Translations under genes and position numbers: made by a program
Notes under the pieces: generated by a model
Seen by the model: only the letters and a program-made list of their open reading frames with translations
Told to the model about the DNA's origin: nothing
Databases searched by the model: none
Source of the DNA: Lachnospiraceae bacterium
Lineage (GTDB): Bacteria; Bacillota; Clostridia; Lachnospirales; Lachnospiraceae
DNA: 64,000 nt
Direction of reading: 5' to 3'
Assembly (NCBI GenBank): GCA_910573755.1
Contig: CAJTBO010000008.1
Span: forward strand, 1-64,000
In this document: one piece after another, positions 17,656 to 25,798 of the stretch
Numbering within the stretch: the stretch's first letter is position 1
Layout of the letters: each line of letters begins with the position of its first letter

Positions 17656-17853
17656 GTGTTACATAAAATAGAATGGGTATATTGTCCTATATGCGGAAAC
17701 AAAACCCGTAACAAAATCAGAGAGGATACTATTTTAAAAAACTATCCTCTCTATTGTCCAAAATGCAGACAGGAAACATTAATTGAAGTAACAAATTTGA
17801 GGATGACAGTCATCGCAGAGCCAGACGCAAAGACGCAGATGACCGTGTTATAA
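17656..17853 (+). CDS. cysteine-rich KTR domain protein
   Basis: The 65-aa protein starts at GTG 17656, nine bases behind AGGAGG. It has two CxxC pairs (YCPICGNKTRNKIREDT and YCPKCRQETLIEV) with the KTR element after the first pair, which defines the Cys-rich KTR family. This small zinc-ribbon protein is a frequent passenger of Tn916- and Tn4451-type elements. The role is unknown. It ends at a strong terminator. Confidence 0.85.
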   Translation: MLHKIEWVYCPICGNKTRNKIREDTILKNYPLYCPKCRQETLIEVTNLRMTVIAEPDAKTQMTVL

Positions 17854-17855
17854 TA

Positions 17856-17918
17856 GGGACAAGTTAGAGGAACCCAGTAAAATCAAGGGGTTGCACTAAC
17901 TTGTCCCCTTATTTTTTT
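17856..17918 (+). terminator. strong two-stem terminator
   Basis: GGGACAAGTTAG (17856-17867) pairs with CTAACTTGTCCC (17896-17907), and an inner stem AACCC/GGGTT (17871-17875, 17888-17892) stacks inside it. Seven T residues follow. The 12-bp stem makes this a boundary between the mobile-element remains and the non-coding stretch to the right. Confidence 0.85.
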
Positions 17919-18441
17919 GCCCTTAAAAGGGCGAACGGAATCACCGCATTTCTGGTTTCCGTCTGGGAGCCGTACATATATTGCTGGCCAGCAGTATGAA
18001 AGTCTGATAGCGATTAAAGCAACCATACCATCCTCTGGTGATGGATTTGAAGGTCCGAAGTCCTTATAAATGCTGACGGGTTGCAACGGGGGCGTTGTAA
18101 TATTGGTTGACAGGTTTCGGCTGGGTTTAATGTGAACCGGGCGCCATGGGAGGGTTAAACCTGTGTTTCTGTACCATGGGAACAAATGAGATTTATTTAC
18201 GGAAAGCCGGGGAACTTACAGCGCCCATATTGTTGTGATGGTTTTGAAGTTTTTGTGTAGCGGAGTTTTTGATTTTTGTAGATGGCATATCGTTTCGTTC
18301 GGAAACAAATAGTTCTGTTTTGCAGGGAGAGGCACGGGCTGTTACGCCTGGGGCGGTCTCTGTAAAATCCCAGGGTTAGTTCAGTGACGGAGAAACAATG
18401 GATAGTCCGGTCTGCGGGCCGGTGGAAAGGGCGGGATATAG
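17919..18441 (+). ncRNA. candidate structured RNA region, unassigned
   Basis: About 520 bp without a credible gene but packed with short inverted repeats: GCCCTT/AAGGGC (17919-17932), TGCTGG/CCAGCA (17982-17993), CCATC/GATGG (18028-18044), TTGCAAC/GTTGTAA (18081-18100), ACAGGTTT/AAACCTGT (18110-18117 with 18157-18164) enclosing GGTTT/GAACC (18124-18138), and two CCATGG boxes. Many of these allow G-U pairs, as in structural RNA. The position, before a parAB block and next to a phage, would suit a large phage or element RNA or a centromere/attachment region. I could not match a known RNA class. Confidence 0.35.
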
Positions 18442-18684
18442 ATGAAGAAGGATGTTCGGAAGATTAAGGTGTATGAGCAGAGCGGGCGTAATTATAAGCC
18501 GACGCCTACAATTATGTTGAAGGGGCTTTGGCTGGAAGAATTGGGCTTTGGGGCGGGGACGCTCCTGACGGTTCGGTGTGAGGAAGGGAAGCTGGTAATT
18601 GAGCCGAGGGAGTCGGTGGATTACATAGATGTGTTTGAGGAACAGCAGTTGAGCATGGTGGCAGAGAGGAAAGTGAGGTTTTGA
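18442..18684 (+). CDS. SymE-like small protein
   Basis: The 80-aa protein matches the SymE-like family (AbrB-type swapped-hairpin fold): KIKVYEQSGRNYKPTPTIML, then the conserved LKGLWLEELGFGAGTLLTV core and KLVIEPRE. SymE itself is an SOS-induced RNA-directed toxin in E. coli; phage members are uncharacterised and may be DNA-binding. It directly precedes parA (3-bp gap) and so heads the partition operon. A second relative lies on the minus strand at 37694-37921. Confidence 0.7.
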   Translation: MKKDVRKIKVYEQSGRNYKPTPTIMLKGLWLEELGFGAGTLLTVRCEEGKLVIEPRESVDYIDVFEEQQLSMVAERKVRF

Positions 18685-18687
18685 TAT

Positions 18688-19473
18688 ATGGGTAAGATTT
18701 ATATGATCGGTTCACAAAAAGGGGGTACGGCGAAGACGACAACTACGTTCAATCTGGCGTACTGCCTGCGGAAAATGGGGAAGAGGGTTCTGGCTGTGGA
18801 TTTTGACAGCCAGGCGAATCTGACAACGTGCTTCGGCGTGGAAGGAACGGGAGTGCTGGATGATACTATCGGGCATCTGATGATGGCGCAGATTGAGGAT
18901 ATGAAGCTGCCGTCCCCGAAGAAGTACATACGGACGAAGGAAGGGGTGGACTTCATCCCATCGTCTATTTATCTGTCGGTGGTGGATGCGAAGCTGCGGC
19001 TGGAGATGGGGGCGGAGAAGATGCTGTCCGGGATTCTGGAGCCGCTGCGAGAGAAGTATGATTATATCCTGATTGATACCTGTCCGTCCCTTGGGACTCT
19101 GACAATAAATGCGTTGGCAGCTGCCGATGAGGTCATTATCACGGTGAACCCCCAGCTTCTGGCTATGATGGGGATGCAGGATTTTTTGCGGACGGTGGTG
19201 AAGATCAGGAAGCGGATCAATCCGGGGCTGGGGATTGCAGGCATCCTGATGACCATGTGCGAGTCCAGGACGAAGCTGTGCAGGGTTCTGACGGAGGAAG
19301 TGACAGAGAGTTTCCAGGAGCAGATACGGGTGTTTGAAACGAAGATTCCAAATACGGTGAAAGTGGGGGAGAGCATTTATTACAGTTTGCCGGTGGCGGA
19401 GTACAGCCCGAAGGCGAGCGCGGGGATGGCTTATAAAAAATTTGCAAAGGAGCTGGTTTTGTATGAAGGCTAA
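18688..19473 (+). CDS. parA: ParA-type partition ATPase
   Basis: This 261-aa P-loop ATPase has a deviant Walker A, QKGGTAKTTTTFNLA (KGGxxKTT), a switch with DFDSQANLTTC and a Walker B-like YILIDTCPSLG. It would bind DNA non-specifically and move a ParB-parS complex during segregation. The length is that of plasmid/phage type Ib-like ParA or Soj without an N-terminal HTH. It is co-translated with parB (11-bp overlap). Chromosomal Soj is less likely, as there is no rsmG/gid neighbour. Confidence 0.93.
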   Translation: MGKIYMIGSQKGGTAKTTTTFNLAYCLRKMGKRVLAVDFDSQANLTTCFGVEGTGVLDDTIGHLMMAQIEDMKLPSPKKYIRTKEGVDFIPSSIYLSVVDAKLRLEMGAEKMLSGILEPLREKYDYILIDTCPSLGTLTINALAAADEVIITVNPQLLAMMGMQDFLRTVVKIRKRINPGLGIAGILMTMCESRTKLCRVLTEEVTESFQEQIRVFETKIPNTVKVGESIYYSLPVAEYSPKASAGMAYKKFAKELVLYEG

Positions 19474-20464
19474 TGGGACGAAGAGGAAGATTTTTAATGA
19501 CGCTGTGGATCTTCTGGCGGGGGCGGAAGAGGTTTCCGCTCCGGAGAACGGGATCAGGATGCTGCCTATTGACAGTATCCGCCCGTTCCGGAAACATCCT
19601 TTCCGGCTGTATGAGGGGGAGCGTCTGGAGGATATGGTGGAGAGCATTAAGGAGCATGGGGTTCTGAATCCGGTGATTGTGTGGCAGGAGGGGGACGGGT
19701 ATGAGATGCTTGCGGGGCATAACCGGCAGGTGGCGGGGAGGATGGCAGGCTTGACGGAGATTCCGGCCATTGTGAAGACGGATCTGACGGAAGAGGACGC
19801 TTATGTGTATGTGATTGAGACCAATGTGATACAGAGGGGATTTGCGGAGCTTCTGCCCAGTGAGAAGGCGGCGGTGCTGGCGGAGCGGTATGAGAAGGTC
19901 AGCAGCCAGGGGCGGCGGAATGATATTTTGGAGGAGATCGCAAGGCTGAATGGGCAGGACACGGCGGGGACTTGTGGACATGATGTCCACAGGTTGAAGA
20001 GCCGGGATGCCATTGGGGAAGAGTATGGGATGACCGGGAGGAATATTGCCAGGTACATGCGGGTGCAGAAGCTGGAGGAGCCTTTGAAGGGGCGGCTGGA
20101 CGAGGGGACGCTGCCTTTGGTGGCGGCAGTGGACTTGTCTTATCTGTCGGAGAAGGAGCAGGAGGTGGTGTCCGGGCTGGCGGATACAGGGAAGATTAAG
20201 CTGGATGCGAAGACGGCGAAGTGCGTCAGGGGCATGGCGGGGAATGTGACGGAAGAGGCTGTGCTGGGGGCGCTGGATGGTGGAAAAGGGAAGAAAGCGG
20301 CCGCCGGAAGGAGTGTGAGGCTGTCGGCGGAGGTGTATGAGAGGTATTTTGGCGGGGTGAAGCCTGGGGAGGTGGCGAGTATCGTGGAGGACGCGCTGGC
20401 GGCGTGGTTCGGGAAAGGGGGAGTGTCTGATGTTCCGGGCGGAAGAAATCGGGCGGCTGGATAG
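19463..20464 (+). CDS. parB: ParB/Spo0J-type partition protein
   Basis: The chosen start is ATG 19463 (AAAGGAG ten bases upstream), giving 333 aa. Residues about 33-120 form the ParB/Srx-type CTPase domain (LPIDSIRPFRKHPFRLYEGE, GYEMLAGHNRQVAGRMAGL, TNVIQRGF). The HTH region includes MTGRNIARYMRVQKL. The C-terminus contains an Ala/Lys-rich dimerisation part. In sequence style it is the ParB variety found in ICEs, plasmids and phages. A parS site was not identified. Confidence 0.92.
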   Translation: MKANGTKRKIFNDAVDLLAGAEEVSAPENGIRMLPIDSIRPFRKHPFRLYEGERLEDMVESIKEHGVLNPVIVWQEGDGYEMLAGHNRQVAGRMAGLTEIPAIVKTDLTEEDAYVYVIETNVIQRGFAELLPSEKAAVLAERYEKVSSQGRRNDILEEIARLNGQDTAGTCGHDVHRLKSRDAIGEEYGMTGRNIARYMRVQKLEEPLKGRLDEGTLPLVAAVDLSYLSEKEQEVVSGLADTGKIKLDAKTAKCVRGMAGNVTEEAVLGALDGGKGKKAAAGRSVRLSAEVYERYFGGVKPGEVASIVEDALAAWFGKGGVSDVPGGRNRAAG

Positions 20465-20705
20465 GTCTTATTTTAACATTATTCTGGCGGAGGAATATGA
20501 TGTGACGCTCCAGTCGAAGAATACGGGGCATATCTGGTATATCCATAATCCGGAGTATCCGGGGGAGGGGGAGTGTGTTATTTTTCATAAGCACAGGGCT
20601 TCCCAGCCGTATCATCAGCATGGGAGGGCCAGGAGTCTGGGGCAGGCGGTGAAGAGTATCAAAGGGCATGATGTGTTTCAGATGAATGGACGGAAGCGTT
20701 CGTAA
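20430..20705 (+). CDS. hypothetical protein of the parAB operon
   Basis: The 91-aa protein overlaps the end of parB by 35 bp and has a ribosome site GGGGGAG. It contains the pattern SKNTGHIWYIHNPEYPGEGECVIFHKH and a Gln/His-rich PYHQHGRARSLGQAVKSIKGHD. No domain is recognised. Translational coupling to parB points to a role in the same partition or maintenance unit. The operon ends at a hairpin 25 bp downstream. Confidence 0.7.
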   Translation: MFRAEEIGRLDRSYFNIILAEEYDVTLQSKNTGHIWYIHNPEYPGEGECVIFHKHRASQPYHQHGRARSLGQAVKSIKGHDVFQMNGRKRS

Positions 20706-20729
20706 TATATGGCTTGAAGGTAAAATAGG

Positions 20730-20768
20730 GAAAATTCTGGCATATTGATATATGTCGGAATTTTCTTA
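20730..20768 (+). terminator. long hairpin closing the parAB operon
   Basis: GAAAATTCTGGCATAT (20730-20745) pairs over all 16 positions, with two G-U pairs, with ATATGTCGGAATTTTC (20750-20765) around a 4-nt loop. The T run after it is short and broken, so it may terminate in one direction only or act as an RNA stabiliser. The near symmetry would also terminate from the other side, where the stem is followed by CCC. Confidence 0.6.
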
Positions 20769-20836
20769 TGTAAGTACATTGTAGCTGTATATGTATTGAT
20801 TTGTTTTTGGTAAGTTCTTAGAAAGTCCGTTCCATT

Positions 20837-20858
20837 GGCGGGCGATATGCTGTATAAT
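20837..20858 (+). promoter_or_regulatory. promoter-like GGCGGG...TATAAT element
   Basis: GGCGGG (20837-20842), ten bases, TATAAT (20853-20858), about 40 bp before the first gene of the island. No good -35 hexamer is present. A nearly identical GGCGGG/AGCGGG-N8-TATAAT box occurs before two cargo genes in the phage tail region (57379 and 59094). Confidence 0.5.
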
Positions 20859-20899
20859 AGAGTCTGTTATGGAAGACGATCTATTAGGGAGGCGGAAAA

Positions 20900-21412
20900 G
20901 TGATTTGTAAAATAAGAAAATGGGATTTGGCGGATGCGGCGGATTTGGCGGCGGCTCTTTCCAATAGAAAAATACAGGATAATCTTAGAGATGGGTTGCC
21001 GTATCCTTATACGGAACAAGACGGAGTGGATTTTATTTCTGCTATGCTGTCTGCTGATGAAAATGAAACATTTGCTTTTGCCATAACTGCAGATGGACGG
21101 GTGGTGGGAAGTATCGGTGTTTTCCGTCAGGGGAATATCCACAGGCAGACAGCCGAGCTGGGATATTATATTGCGGAAGGATACTGGGGAAAAGGGATTA
21201 TGACAGAGGCTGTAAAACAGGTCTGCAAATATGTTTTTGAGAAAAGTGATATTCTCCGTATTTATGCAGAGCCATTTGCGTATAATACGGCATCCTGCCG
21301 TGTCCTGGAAAAAGCAGGTTTTCAGTATGAGGGGACGTTAAGAAATAATGCGGTAAAAAACGGGAAAGTGATCGATATGAAAATGTATTCTCTGTTGAAA
21401 GAGGAAGTATAG
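20900..21412 (+). CDS. GNAT N-acetyltransferase (RimJ/RimL-like)
   Basis: A GTG start behind GGGAGGCGG gives 170 aa. The RimJ/RimL-like pattern is clear: LADAADLAAALSNRKIQDNL, VVGSIGVF, ELGYYIAEGYWGKGIMTEAV (acetyl-CoA loop) and FAYNTASCRVLEKAGFQYEG. Such enzymes acetylate ribosomal-protein N-termini or small amines; the substrate here is unknown. It leads a seven-gene island of small-molecule modifying genes. Confidence 0.9.
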   Translation: MICKIRKWDLADAADLAAALSNRKIQDNLRDGLPYPYTEQDGVDFISAMLSADENETFAFAITADGRVVGSIGVFRQGNIHRQTAELGYYIAEGYWGKGIMTEAVKQVCKYVFEKSDILRIYAEPFAYNTASCRVLEKAGFQYEGTLRNNAVKNGKVIDMKMYSLLKEEV

Positions 21413-21448
21413 ATTTTAGAATTTGGATTGGGCATTGTGGAGACTAGA

Positions 21449-21880
21449 ATGGAGAAAAAAGTGTTAATATGGGAACCATGGTTCTTCATGGCTTTTGGGC
21501 TGTTCCATCTGCATAGGATATGGGGAGTGATAGACAGAGATTCTTATGCCGGGTTTTGGATGGGCATATTAGGAAGTAAAGGGCCGTTTTACTTTACGCT
21601 GATGGGAGTATTGGCAGGATTGTGCGTTTTAGGAATCTTTACTTTTACGAAATGCCGGGGTAACAACTATTGGTGGAGATGGATATATCTATTTGGCGGC
21701 GCTTATGTGCTATTTGATCTATATGCGATTGCGTCTGGATTGGAATTTTGGAATAAACTTTTGTTGTGGATGTTTGATGTAGATTCGATTTATTGGAATG
21801 CGGTATGGTTATTCTTTGTATTGCTTGGTGGGTTTAGCTTTCTATTAGGGATGAAACTATTAAAGCAGAGAAAAGGATGA
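21449..21880 (+). CDS. small integral membrane protein, 4 TM
   Basis: The start at ATG 21449 has GTGGAG six bases upstream; the 143-aa product is Trp/Phe-rich with four hydrophobic segments (about 8-24, 40-60, 73-92, 114-135). There is no recognised domain. It lies between a GNAT gene and an alpha/beta hydrolase gene with short gaps, so they probably share a transcript. Confidence 0.7.
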   Translation: MEKKVLIWEPWFFMAFGLFHLHRIWGVIDRDSYAGFWMGILGSKGPFYFTLMGVLAGLCVLGIFTFTKCRGNNYWWRWIYLFGGAYVLFDLYAIASGLEFWNKLLLWMFDVDSIYWNAVWLFFVLLGGFSFLLGMKLLKQRKG

Positions 21881-21904
21881 TTTTGGCTATATGGAGGCAA
21901 TTTT

Positions 21905-22507
21905 ATGGAAAAAGTAATTTTATATATTCATGGAAAAAATGGAAGTTATATGGAAGTTGAACAGTACAGGAAAAATTGTATTGGCTTTGATATGGTTGGG
22001 ATAGACTACCAGGATGATGTCCCGTGGGTTGTGCAGGATCAGATTCGGGCGGCATACGATAAAGCCTGTGAAAGATATAACCATATTTATATCATTGCGA
22101 ATAGTATAGGAGCTTACTTTGCAATGCACGCATTACAAAATTGTGATATTGAGAAGGCTTTCTTTATATCGCCTGTACTTGATATGGAAAGGCTTATACT
22201 GGATATGATGGGGTGGGCAGATGTATCGGAGAGGGAACTGTGCGAAAAGGAGGAAATTATTACTGATTTTGGAGAAAAGCTGTCATGGACATATTTATGT
22301 TTCGTCAGGGATAATCCAATAACATGGAATATTCCTACGGAGATCTTATATGCAGGAAACGATACCCTTATATCCCGTCAGACAGTGGACATGTTTGTCA
22401 GTAGTCATCATGTGGCTCTTACTGTGATGGAAAATGGGGAGCATTGGTTTCATACAGATAAACAGCTTGCCTTTTTAGATGGCTGGATGAAAAGGGTAAT
22501 ATGTTAA
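21905..22507 (+). CDS. alpha/beta hydrolase, YqiA-like
   Basis: The 200-aa protein has a GGAGG site. It opens VILYIHGKNGSYMEVEQY (oxyanion HG motif), carries an ANSIGAYFA nucleophile elbow (variant of GxSxG), LYAGNDTLIS for the acid and GEHWFHT for the histidine. The size and motifs match the small esterase-like YqiA/RBBP9-type hydrolases. The substrate is unknown. Confidence 0.8.
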   Translation: MEKVILYIHGKNGSYMEVEQYRKNCIGFDMVGIDYQDDVPWVVQDQIRAAYDKACERYNHIYIIANSIGAYFAMHALQNCDIEKAFFISPVLDMERLILDMMGWADVSERELCEKEEIITDFGEKLSWTYLCFVRDNPITWNIPTEILYAGNDTLISRQTVDMFVSSHHVALTVMENGEHWFHTDKQLAFLDGWMKRVIC

Positions 22508-22540
22508 AATGATAGAAATTGGAGAGAAAGAGGCAGCCAG

Positions 22541-23023
22541 ATGAGGAATGTGGATTTTCGTATGGAGTTGAAGCGGGCGGAATGTCCCGTAAAGGTTGCG
22601 GAGATCGTGGAGAAGACAATAAGGGCCGTCTATCCCCATTATTATCCTTCTGGGGCAGTACAGTTTTTTCTGGATCTGCATAACGAGCGGAGGATAAGGG
22701 AAGCGCTTGCCAGGGAAGATATTTATTTTGCGGAGGTGCAGGGGGAAATTGTGGGAACCGGGAGCATCCGGGGGAATGAAATCTGCAGGCTGTTTATCTT
22801 ACCGGAATGCCAGGCAAAGGGGTATGGAAACAGGCTGATGGATTTCCTGGAAGATATGGTTTTCAGGAAATATCAGGCAGTACATATTGATGCGTCTTTT
22901 CCGGCGGAAAGTATGTATTTGAAACGGGGATACCGGATAAAAACCTATGAGAAGATTGAGACAGGGGGCGGGGATTATCTCTGTTACCATACAATGGAAA
23001 AGGCGGCAGATGGAAAGGGATAA
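22541..23023 (+). CDS. GNAT family N-acetyltransferase
   Basis: This 160-aa GNAT opens with RAECPVKVAEIVEKTIRAVY and has EIVGTGSIRGNEICRLFILP followed by the acetyl-CoA loop ECQAKGYGNRLMDFL and the Tyr-rich end SMYLKRGYRIKTYEKI. The pattern fits small amine acetyltransferases. The gene continues the operon with a 33-bp gap behind the hydrolase. Confidence 0.85.
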   Translation: MRNVDFRMELKRAECPVKVAEIVEKTIRAVYPHYYPSGAVQFFLDLHNERRIREALAREDIYFAEVQGEIVGTGSIRGNEICRLFILPECQAKGYGNRLMDFLEDMVFRKYQAVHIDASFPAESMYLKRGYRIKTYEKIETGGGDYLCYHTMEKAADGKG

Positions 23024-23043
23024 AGATTTTCAGGAGGGAACAG

Positions 23044-23805
23044 ATGGATAAATGGTTTACGGTTGACAGGATAGACGAGGATACTTATATCATCAGCGAA
23101 TACCGGCATTGGGAGGAAACACATTGTTATCTGCTGAATGGTTCCGGGCGGAGCCTGCTGATCGATACGGGGCTTGGGATCTGTAATATTTATGACGAGG
23201 TGGTGAAGCTGACAGACCAGCCAGTTACGGCTGTTGCCACGCATATCCATTGGGACCATATCGGAGGGCATAAATATTTTCCGGATTTCTATGCCCATGA
23301 AGAGGAACTGGGGTGGCTGTCGGGCGGATTTCCTTTGCCTATGGAAACGGTCAGGGGCATGGTAGTTGACCGTTGTGAACTGCCGGAAGGTTATGATGTG
23401 GGCAGCTATGAGATGTTCCAGGGGAGACCGTCCATGATTCTGCACGGCGGGGAAGAGATTGACATTGGCGGGAGGATGATAAAGGTGCTTCATACGCCGG
23501 GACATTCACCGGGGCATATGTGCTTTTGGGAACCGGAGCGAGGATACCTTTTTACAGGGGATCTGATCTACAAGGATACCTTGTTTGCGTATTATCCATC
23601 TACAGATCCGGGAGCTTATCTTTCCTCACTGGAAAAGATGGCGCTTCTTCCTGTGGAAAGGGTGTTTCCGGCGCACCATTCCATGGATATCCAGCCGGAG
23701 ATCATCGGCCGTATGAGGGATGCTTTCCGGGGATTGAAGGAGAGCGGGAAACTGCGTCATGGGAGCGGAACTTTTGATTACGGAGACTGGGCGGTCTGGC
23801 TGTGA
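23044..23805 (+). CDS. MBL-fold metallo-hydrolase
   Basis: The 253-aa enzyme starts behind AGGAGGG. It holds the full metal motif THIHWDHIGGH (His67, His69, Asp71, His72), a GHSPGHMCFWEP strand and LFTGDLIY (bridging Asp). It probably binds two zinc or iron ions and hydrolyses a thioester, lactone or similar bond. It belongs to the glyoxalase-II-like branch. Its stop overlaps the start of the next GNAT gene. Confidence 0.9.
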   Translation: MDKWFTVDRIDEDTYIISEYRHWEETHCYLLNGSGRSLLIDTGLGICNIYDEVVKLTDQPVTAVATHIHWDHIGGHKYFPDFYAHEEELGWLSGGFPLPMETVRGMVVDRCELPEGYDVGSYEMFQGRPSMILHGGEEIDIGGRMIKVLHTPGHSPGHMCFWEPERGYLFTGDLIYKDTLFAYYPSTDPGAYLSSLEKMALLPVERVFPAHHSMDIQPEIIGRMRDAFRGLKESGKLRHGSGTFDYGDWAVWL

Positions 23806-23816
23806 TGGGGGTATTT

Positions 23817-24368
23817 ATGAGGGATGAAGGCAGGATGGAGACAGAAGATATTATTCTAGGAAAGGCAAAATATGAGGATTGGAGATCGATATACCGGAAT
23901 GTGTGGTCAAGGCCGGAAACAGCAGAATATATGGTATGGAAAGTGACGGCTGATGAGGATGGGGCCAGGGAGAGGATACAGAGGACAATCGCGTGGCAGG
24001 AAACCCATGATGCGTGGCTGGTCTATGAGAGGGGCAGCGGGCAGGCCATTGGTTTTGCCGGAGTGGAGGAAACAGAGCCGCGTATTTTTCATGAGACTGG
24101 TATTGCCCTGGGGCCAGAGTATGTGGGAAGGGGATATGGGAAACAGATTCTGCGTTTATTGATGGAATACTGTATTTCTTTAGACGGGCAGGAATTTTAT
24201 TATTCTACACGGGCAGGGAATCTTGCTTCAAGGGCACTGGCCTTATCCTGTGGATTGACTTATCAGTATTCGGAGCGGAGGACAGACCAGCGCAGTGGGA
24301 AAACTTATGAATTGGAGATTTATAAAAAGGATTTGGAAAGTATAGGGGTGGGATATGAAGCCGGATGA
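23817..24368 (+). CDS. GNAT family N-acetyltransferase
   Basis: The start could be GTG 23802, ATG 23817 (GGGG five bases upstream, used here) or ATG 23835; the fold begins at about METEDIILGKAKYEDW. The protein (183 aa with this start) has QAIGFAGVEE, ALGPEYVGRGYGKQILRLL (acetyl-CoA loop) and ASRALALSCGLTYQYSE. It is translationally linked with the metallo-hydrolase upstream and overlaps the next gene. Confidence 0.85.
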   Translation: MRDEGRMETEDIILGKAKYEDWRSIYRNVWSRPETAEYMVWKVTADEDGARERIQRTIAWQETHDAWLVYERGSGQAIGFAGVEETEPRIFHETGIALGPEYVGRGYGKQILRLLMEYCISLDGQEFYYSTRAGNLASRALALSCGLTYQYSERRTDQRSGKTYELEIYKKDLESIGVGYEAG

Positions 24369-24801
24369 GATATTGAAGTATTGTCTGGAAAATCTGGAGG
24401 GCAGCGTCCTTGTGGAGAGCTGGGGAGAAAAGGGGATTTTTTATAATCCCGGACGTGTGCTGAAAAGGGGCGTGTACATATTGACGGTCAAGGAGAAGGA
24501 CGGGGATAATGATAAAGGCTCTAAGCTGGACAGGCCGGGGGTTTACCGGGTGAACCTGGGTGTCCGTAAGGATACGTTTGTGAAGCTGTTCGGGGCTGTG
24601 CCAAAACGTCCGGGGGCAGGCGGGGTTGTGGAAATGGATTATGATTTTTCTGCGGCTGACTGTTTTTTGCCGCATCCGGTCTATGCGTGGATGGGGTGGA
24701 TGTGTGTGCTGAACCCATCGGAAGAGACTTTTGAGGCTTTGAGGCCGTATATTCGGGAAGCATATGAATACGCAAAAGAGAAATTTGCCAAAAGAAAATG
24801 A
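24355..24801 (+). CDS. DUF6194 family protein
   Basis: The 148-aa protein overlaps the GNAT gene by 14 bp. The layout matches DUF6194: an N-terminal helix (PDEILKYCLENLEG), SWGEKGIFYNPG, LTVKEKDGDNDKGSKLDRPG, RVNLGVRKDTFVKLFG and a late HPVYAWMGWMCVLNPS. Members are small cytoplasmic proteins with no known activity, often near acetyltransferases. Confidence 0.75.
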   Translation: MKPDEILKYCLENLEGSVLVESWGEKGIFYNPGRVLKRGVYILTVKEKDGDNDKGSKLDRPGVYRVNLGVRKDTFVKLFGAVPKRPGAGGVVEMDYDFSAADCFLPHPVYAWMGWMCVLNPSEETFEALRPYIREAYEYAKEKFAKRK

Positions 24802-24833
24802 AATGTGTGGGGAAACAAAAGGGAGGAGCTGGG

Positions 24834-25460
24834 ATGAATACTTATCAGGTGATAGACGAGAAAAATTGGGAGAGGGCCATGCACTGTATAGTTTTCAGGG
24901 GAAGCGTGGAGCCTGCTTTCTGTGTGACATTTGAGGCGGATATCACGAATTTCCGGCGGAAGGTGAAGGCGCAGGATCTTTCTTTTACGCTTGCGTTTGT
25001 GTATGCGGTATGTAAATGCGCGGATGAGATTGAAGCGTTCCGGTATCGTTTTCTGGATGGGAAGGTGGTTCTTTTTGAGCATATTGATACTGCGTTTACT
25101 TATCTGAATCAGGATACGGGGCTGTTCAAAGTGGTCAATGTGCCGCTTCGGGGCAGTATCCAGGAATATGTGGAGACGGCGGGGAGGATTGCAAGGGAGC
25201 AGAAGGAATATTTTACAGGCCCTCTTGGAAATGATGTGTTCCAGTGTTCGCCTATGCCGTGGATTACCTATACGCATATTTCACATACCAATTCCGGAAA
25301 AAAGGATAATGCGACGCCTTTGTTTGACTGGGGGAAGTATTATGAGAAGGATGGTAAGATTGTCATGCCCGTATCGGTCCAGGCTCATCATTCTTTTGTG
25401 GATGGGATACATGTTGGACAGTTTGTGGATAGGCTCCAGGAATATTTGGATTCATTTTAG
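24834..25460 (+). CDS. chloramphenicol acetyltransferase family protein (CatA-like)
   Basis: ATG 24834 behind GGGAGGAG gives 208 aa, the usual size of a CatA subunit. The catalytic region is VQAHHSFVDGIHVGQF, where the HHxxxDG motif carries the general-base histidine, and the buried PWITYTHISHT segment is present. Type A enzymes work as trimers transferring acetyl from acetyl-CoA. Many clostridial homologues act on other substrates, so drug resistance should not be assumed. It is the last gene of the island. Confidence 0.85.
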   Translation: MNTYQVIDEKNWERAMHCIVFRGSVEPAFCVTFEADITNFRRKVKAQDLSFTLAFVYAVCKCADEIEAFRYRFLDGKVVLFEHIDTAFTYLNQDTGLFKVVNVPLRGSIQEYVETAGRIAREQKEYFTGPLGNDVFQCSPMPWITYTHISHTNSGKKDNATPLFDWGKYYEKDGKIVMPVSVQAHHSFVDGIHVGQFVDRLQEYLDSF

Positions 25461-25798
25461 GAGCGGAGGTTGGATTTTATATATAGGATTATGTCAATAA
25501 CACGGCCAGATGAAGGTATCACGGTTTGATCTGGATCTGGATATGGATTTGATCTGGGATAGCGCGTAAATATGTGCCGGGATGGAGGGAGAGAGGTTCA
25601 GGAGATTTATAGGCATGGGCGGCGGTTTGGACGTGTTTGTGATAGGACGGAAGAGATAGACGGAGGCACATGAGGAAGAAGGCTTTCCTGACGGGAAAGT
25701 GTTGATAGAAATTTGACAGGAGGTAGACAATGAGACAATCGCCAGGTTAGAGCCCCGGCAGCCAGGAACCGGGGCTGTATACGAGGAGGTGGACATGA
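25461..25798 (+). other. leader region with micro-ORFs and a GC hairpin
   Basis: No gene above 20 codons is credible here. Three very short frames each follow a good ribosome site: 25615-25659 (14 codons), 25670-25705 (11 codons) and 25730-25750 (MRQSPG behind ACAGGAGG). The last is followed at once by the perfect hairpin AGCCCCGG/CCGGGGCT (25751-25758, 25769-25776), then AGGAGG of the zinc-ribbon gene. A GATCTG-rich run lies at about 25527-25558. It may be a translated attenuator-type leader or simply decayed genes. Confidence 0.4.

Noticed and set aside
17883-18185. Minus-strand 100-codon frame in the non-coding stretch
   Set aside because: No ribosome site, no recognisable domain, and the DNA is dominated by short inverted repeats.
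24834-25460. Chloramphenicol resistance gene
   Set aside because: The catalytic His motif is present, but many CatA-like proteins in Clostridia do not confer resistance; the claim needs a test, so only the family is stated.
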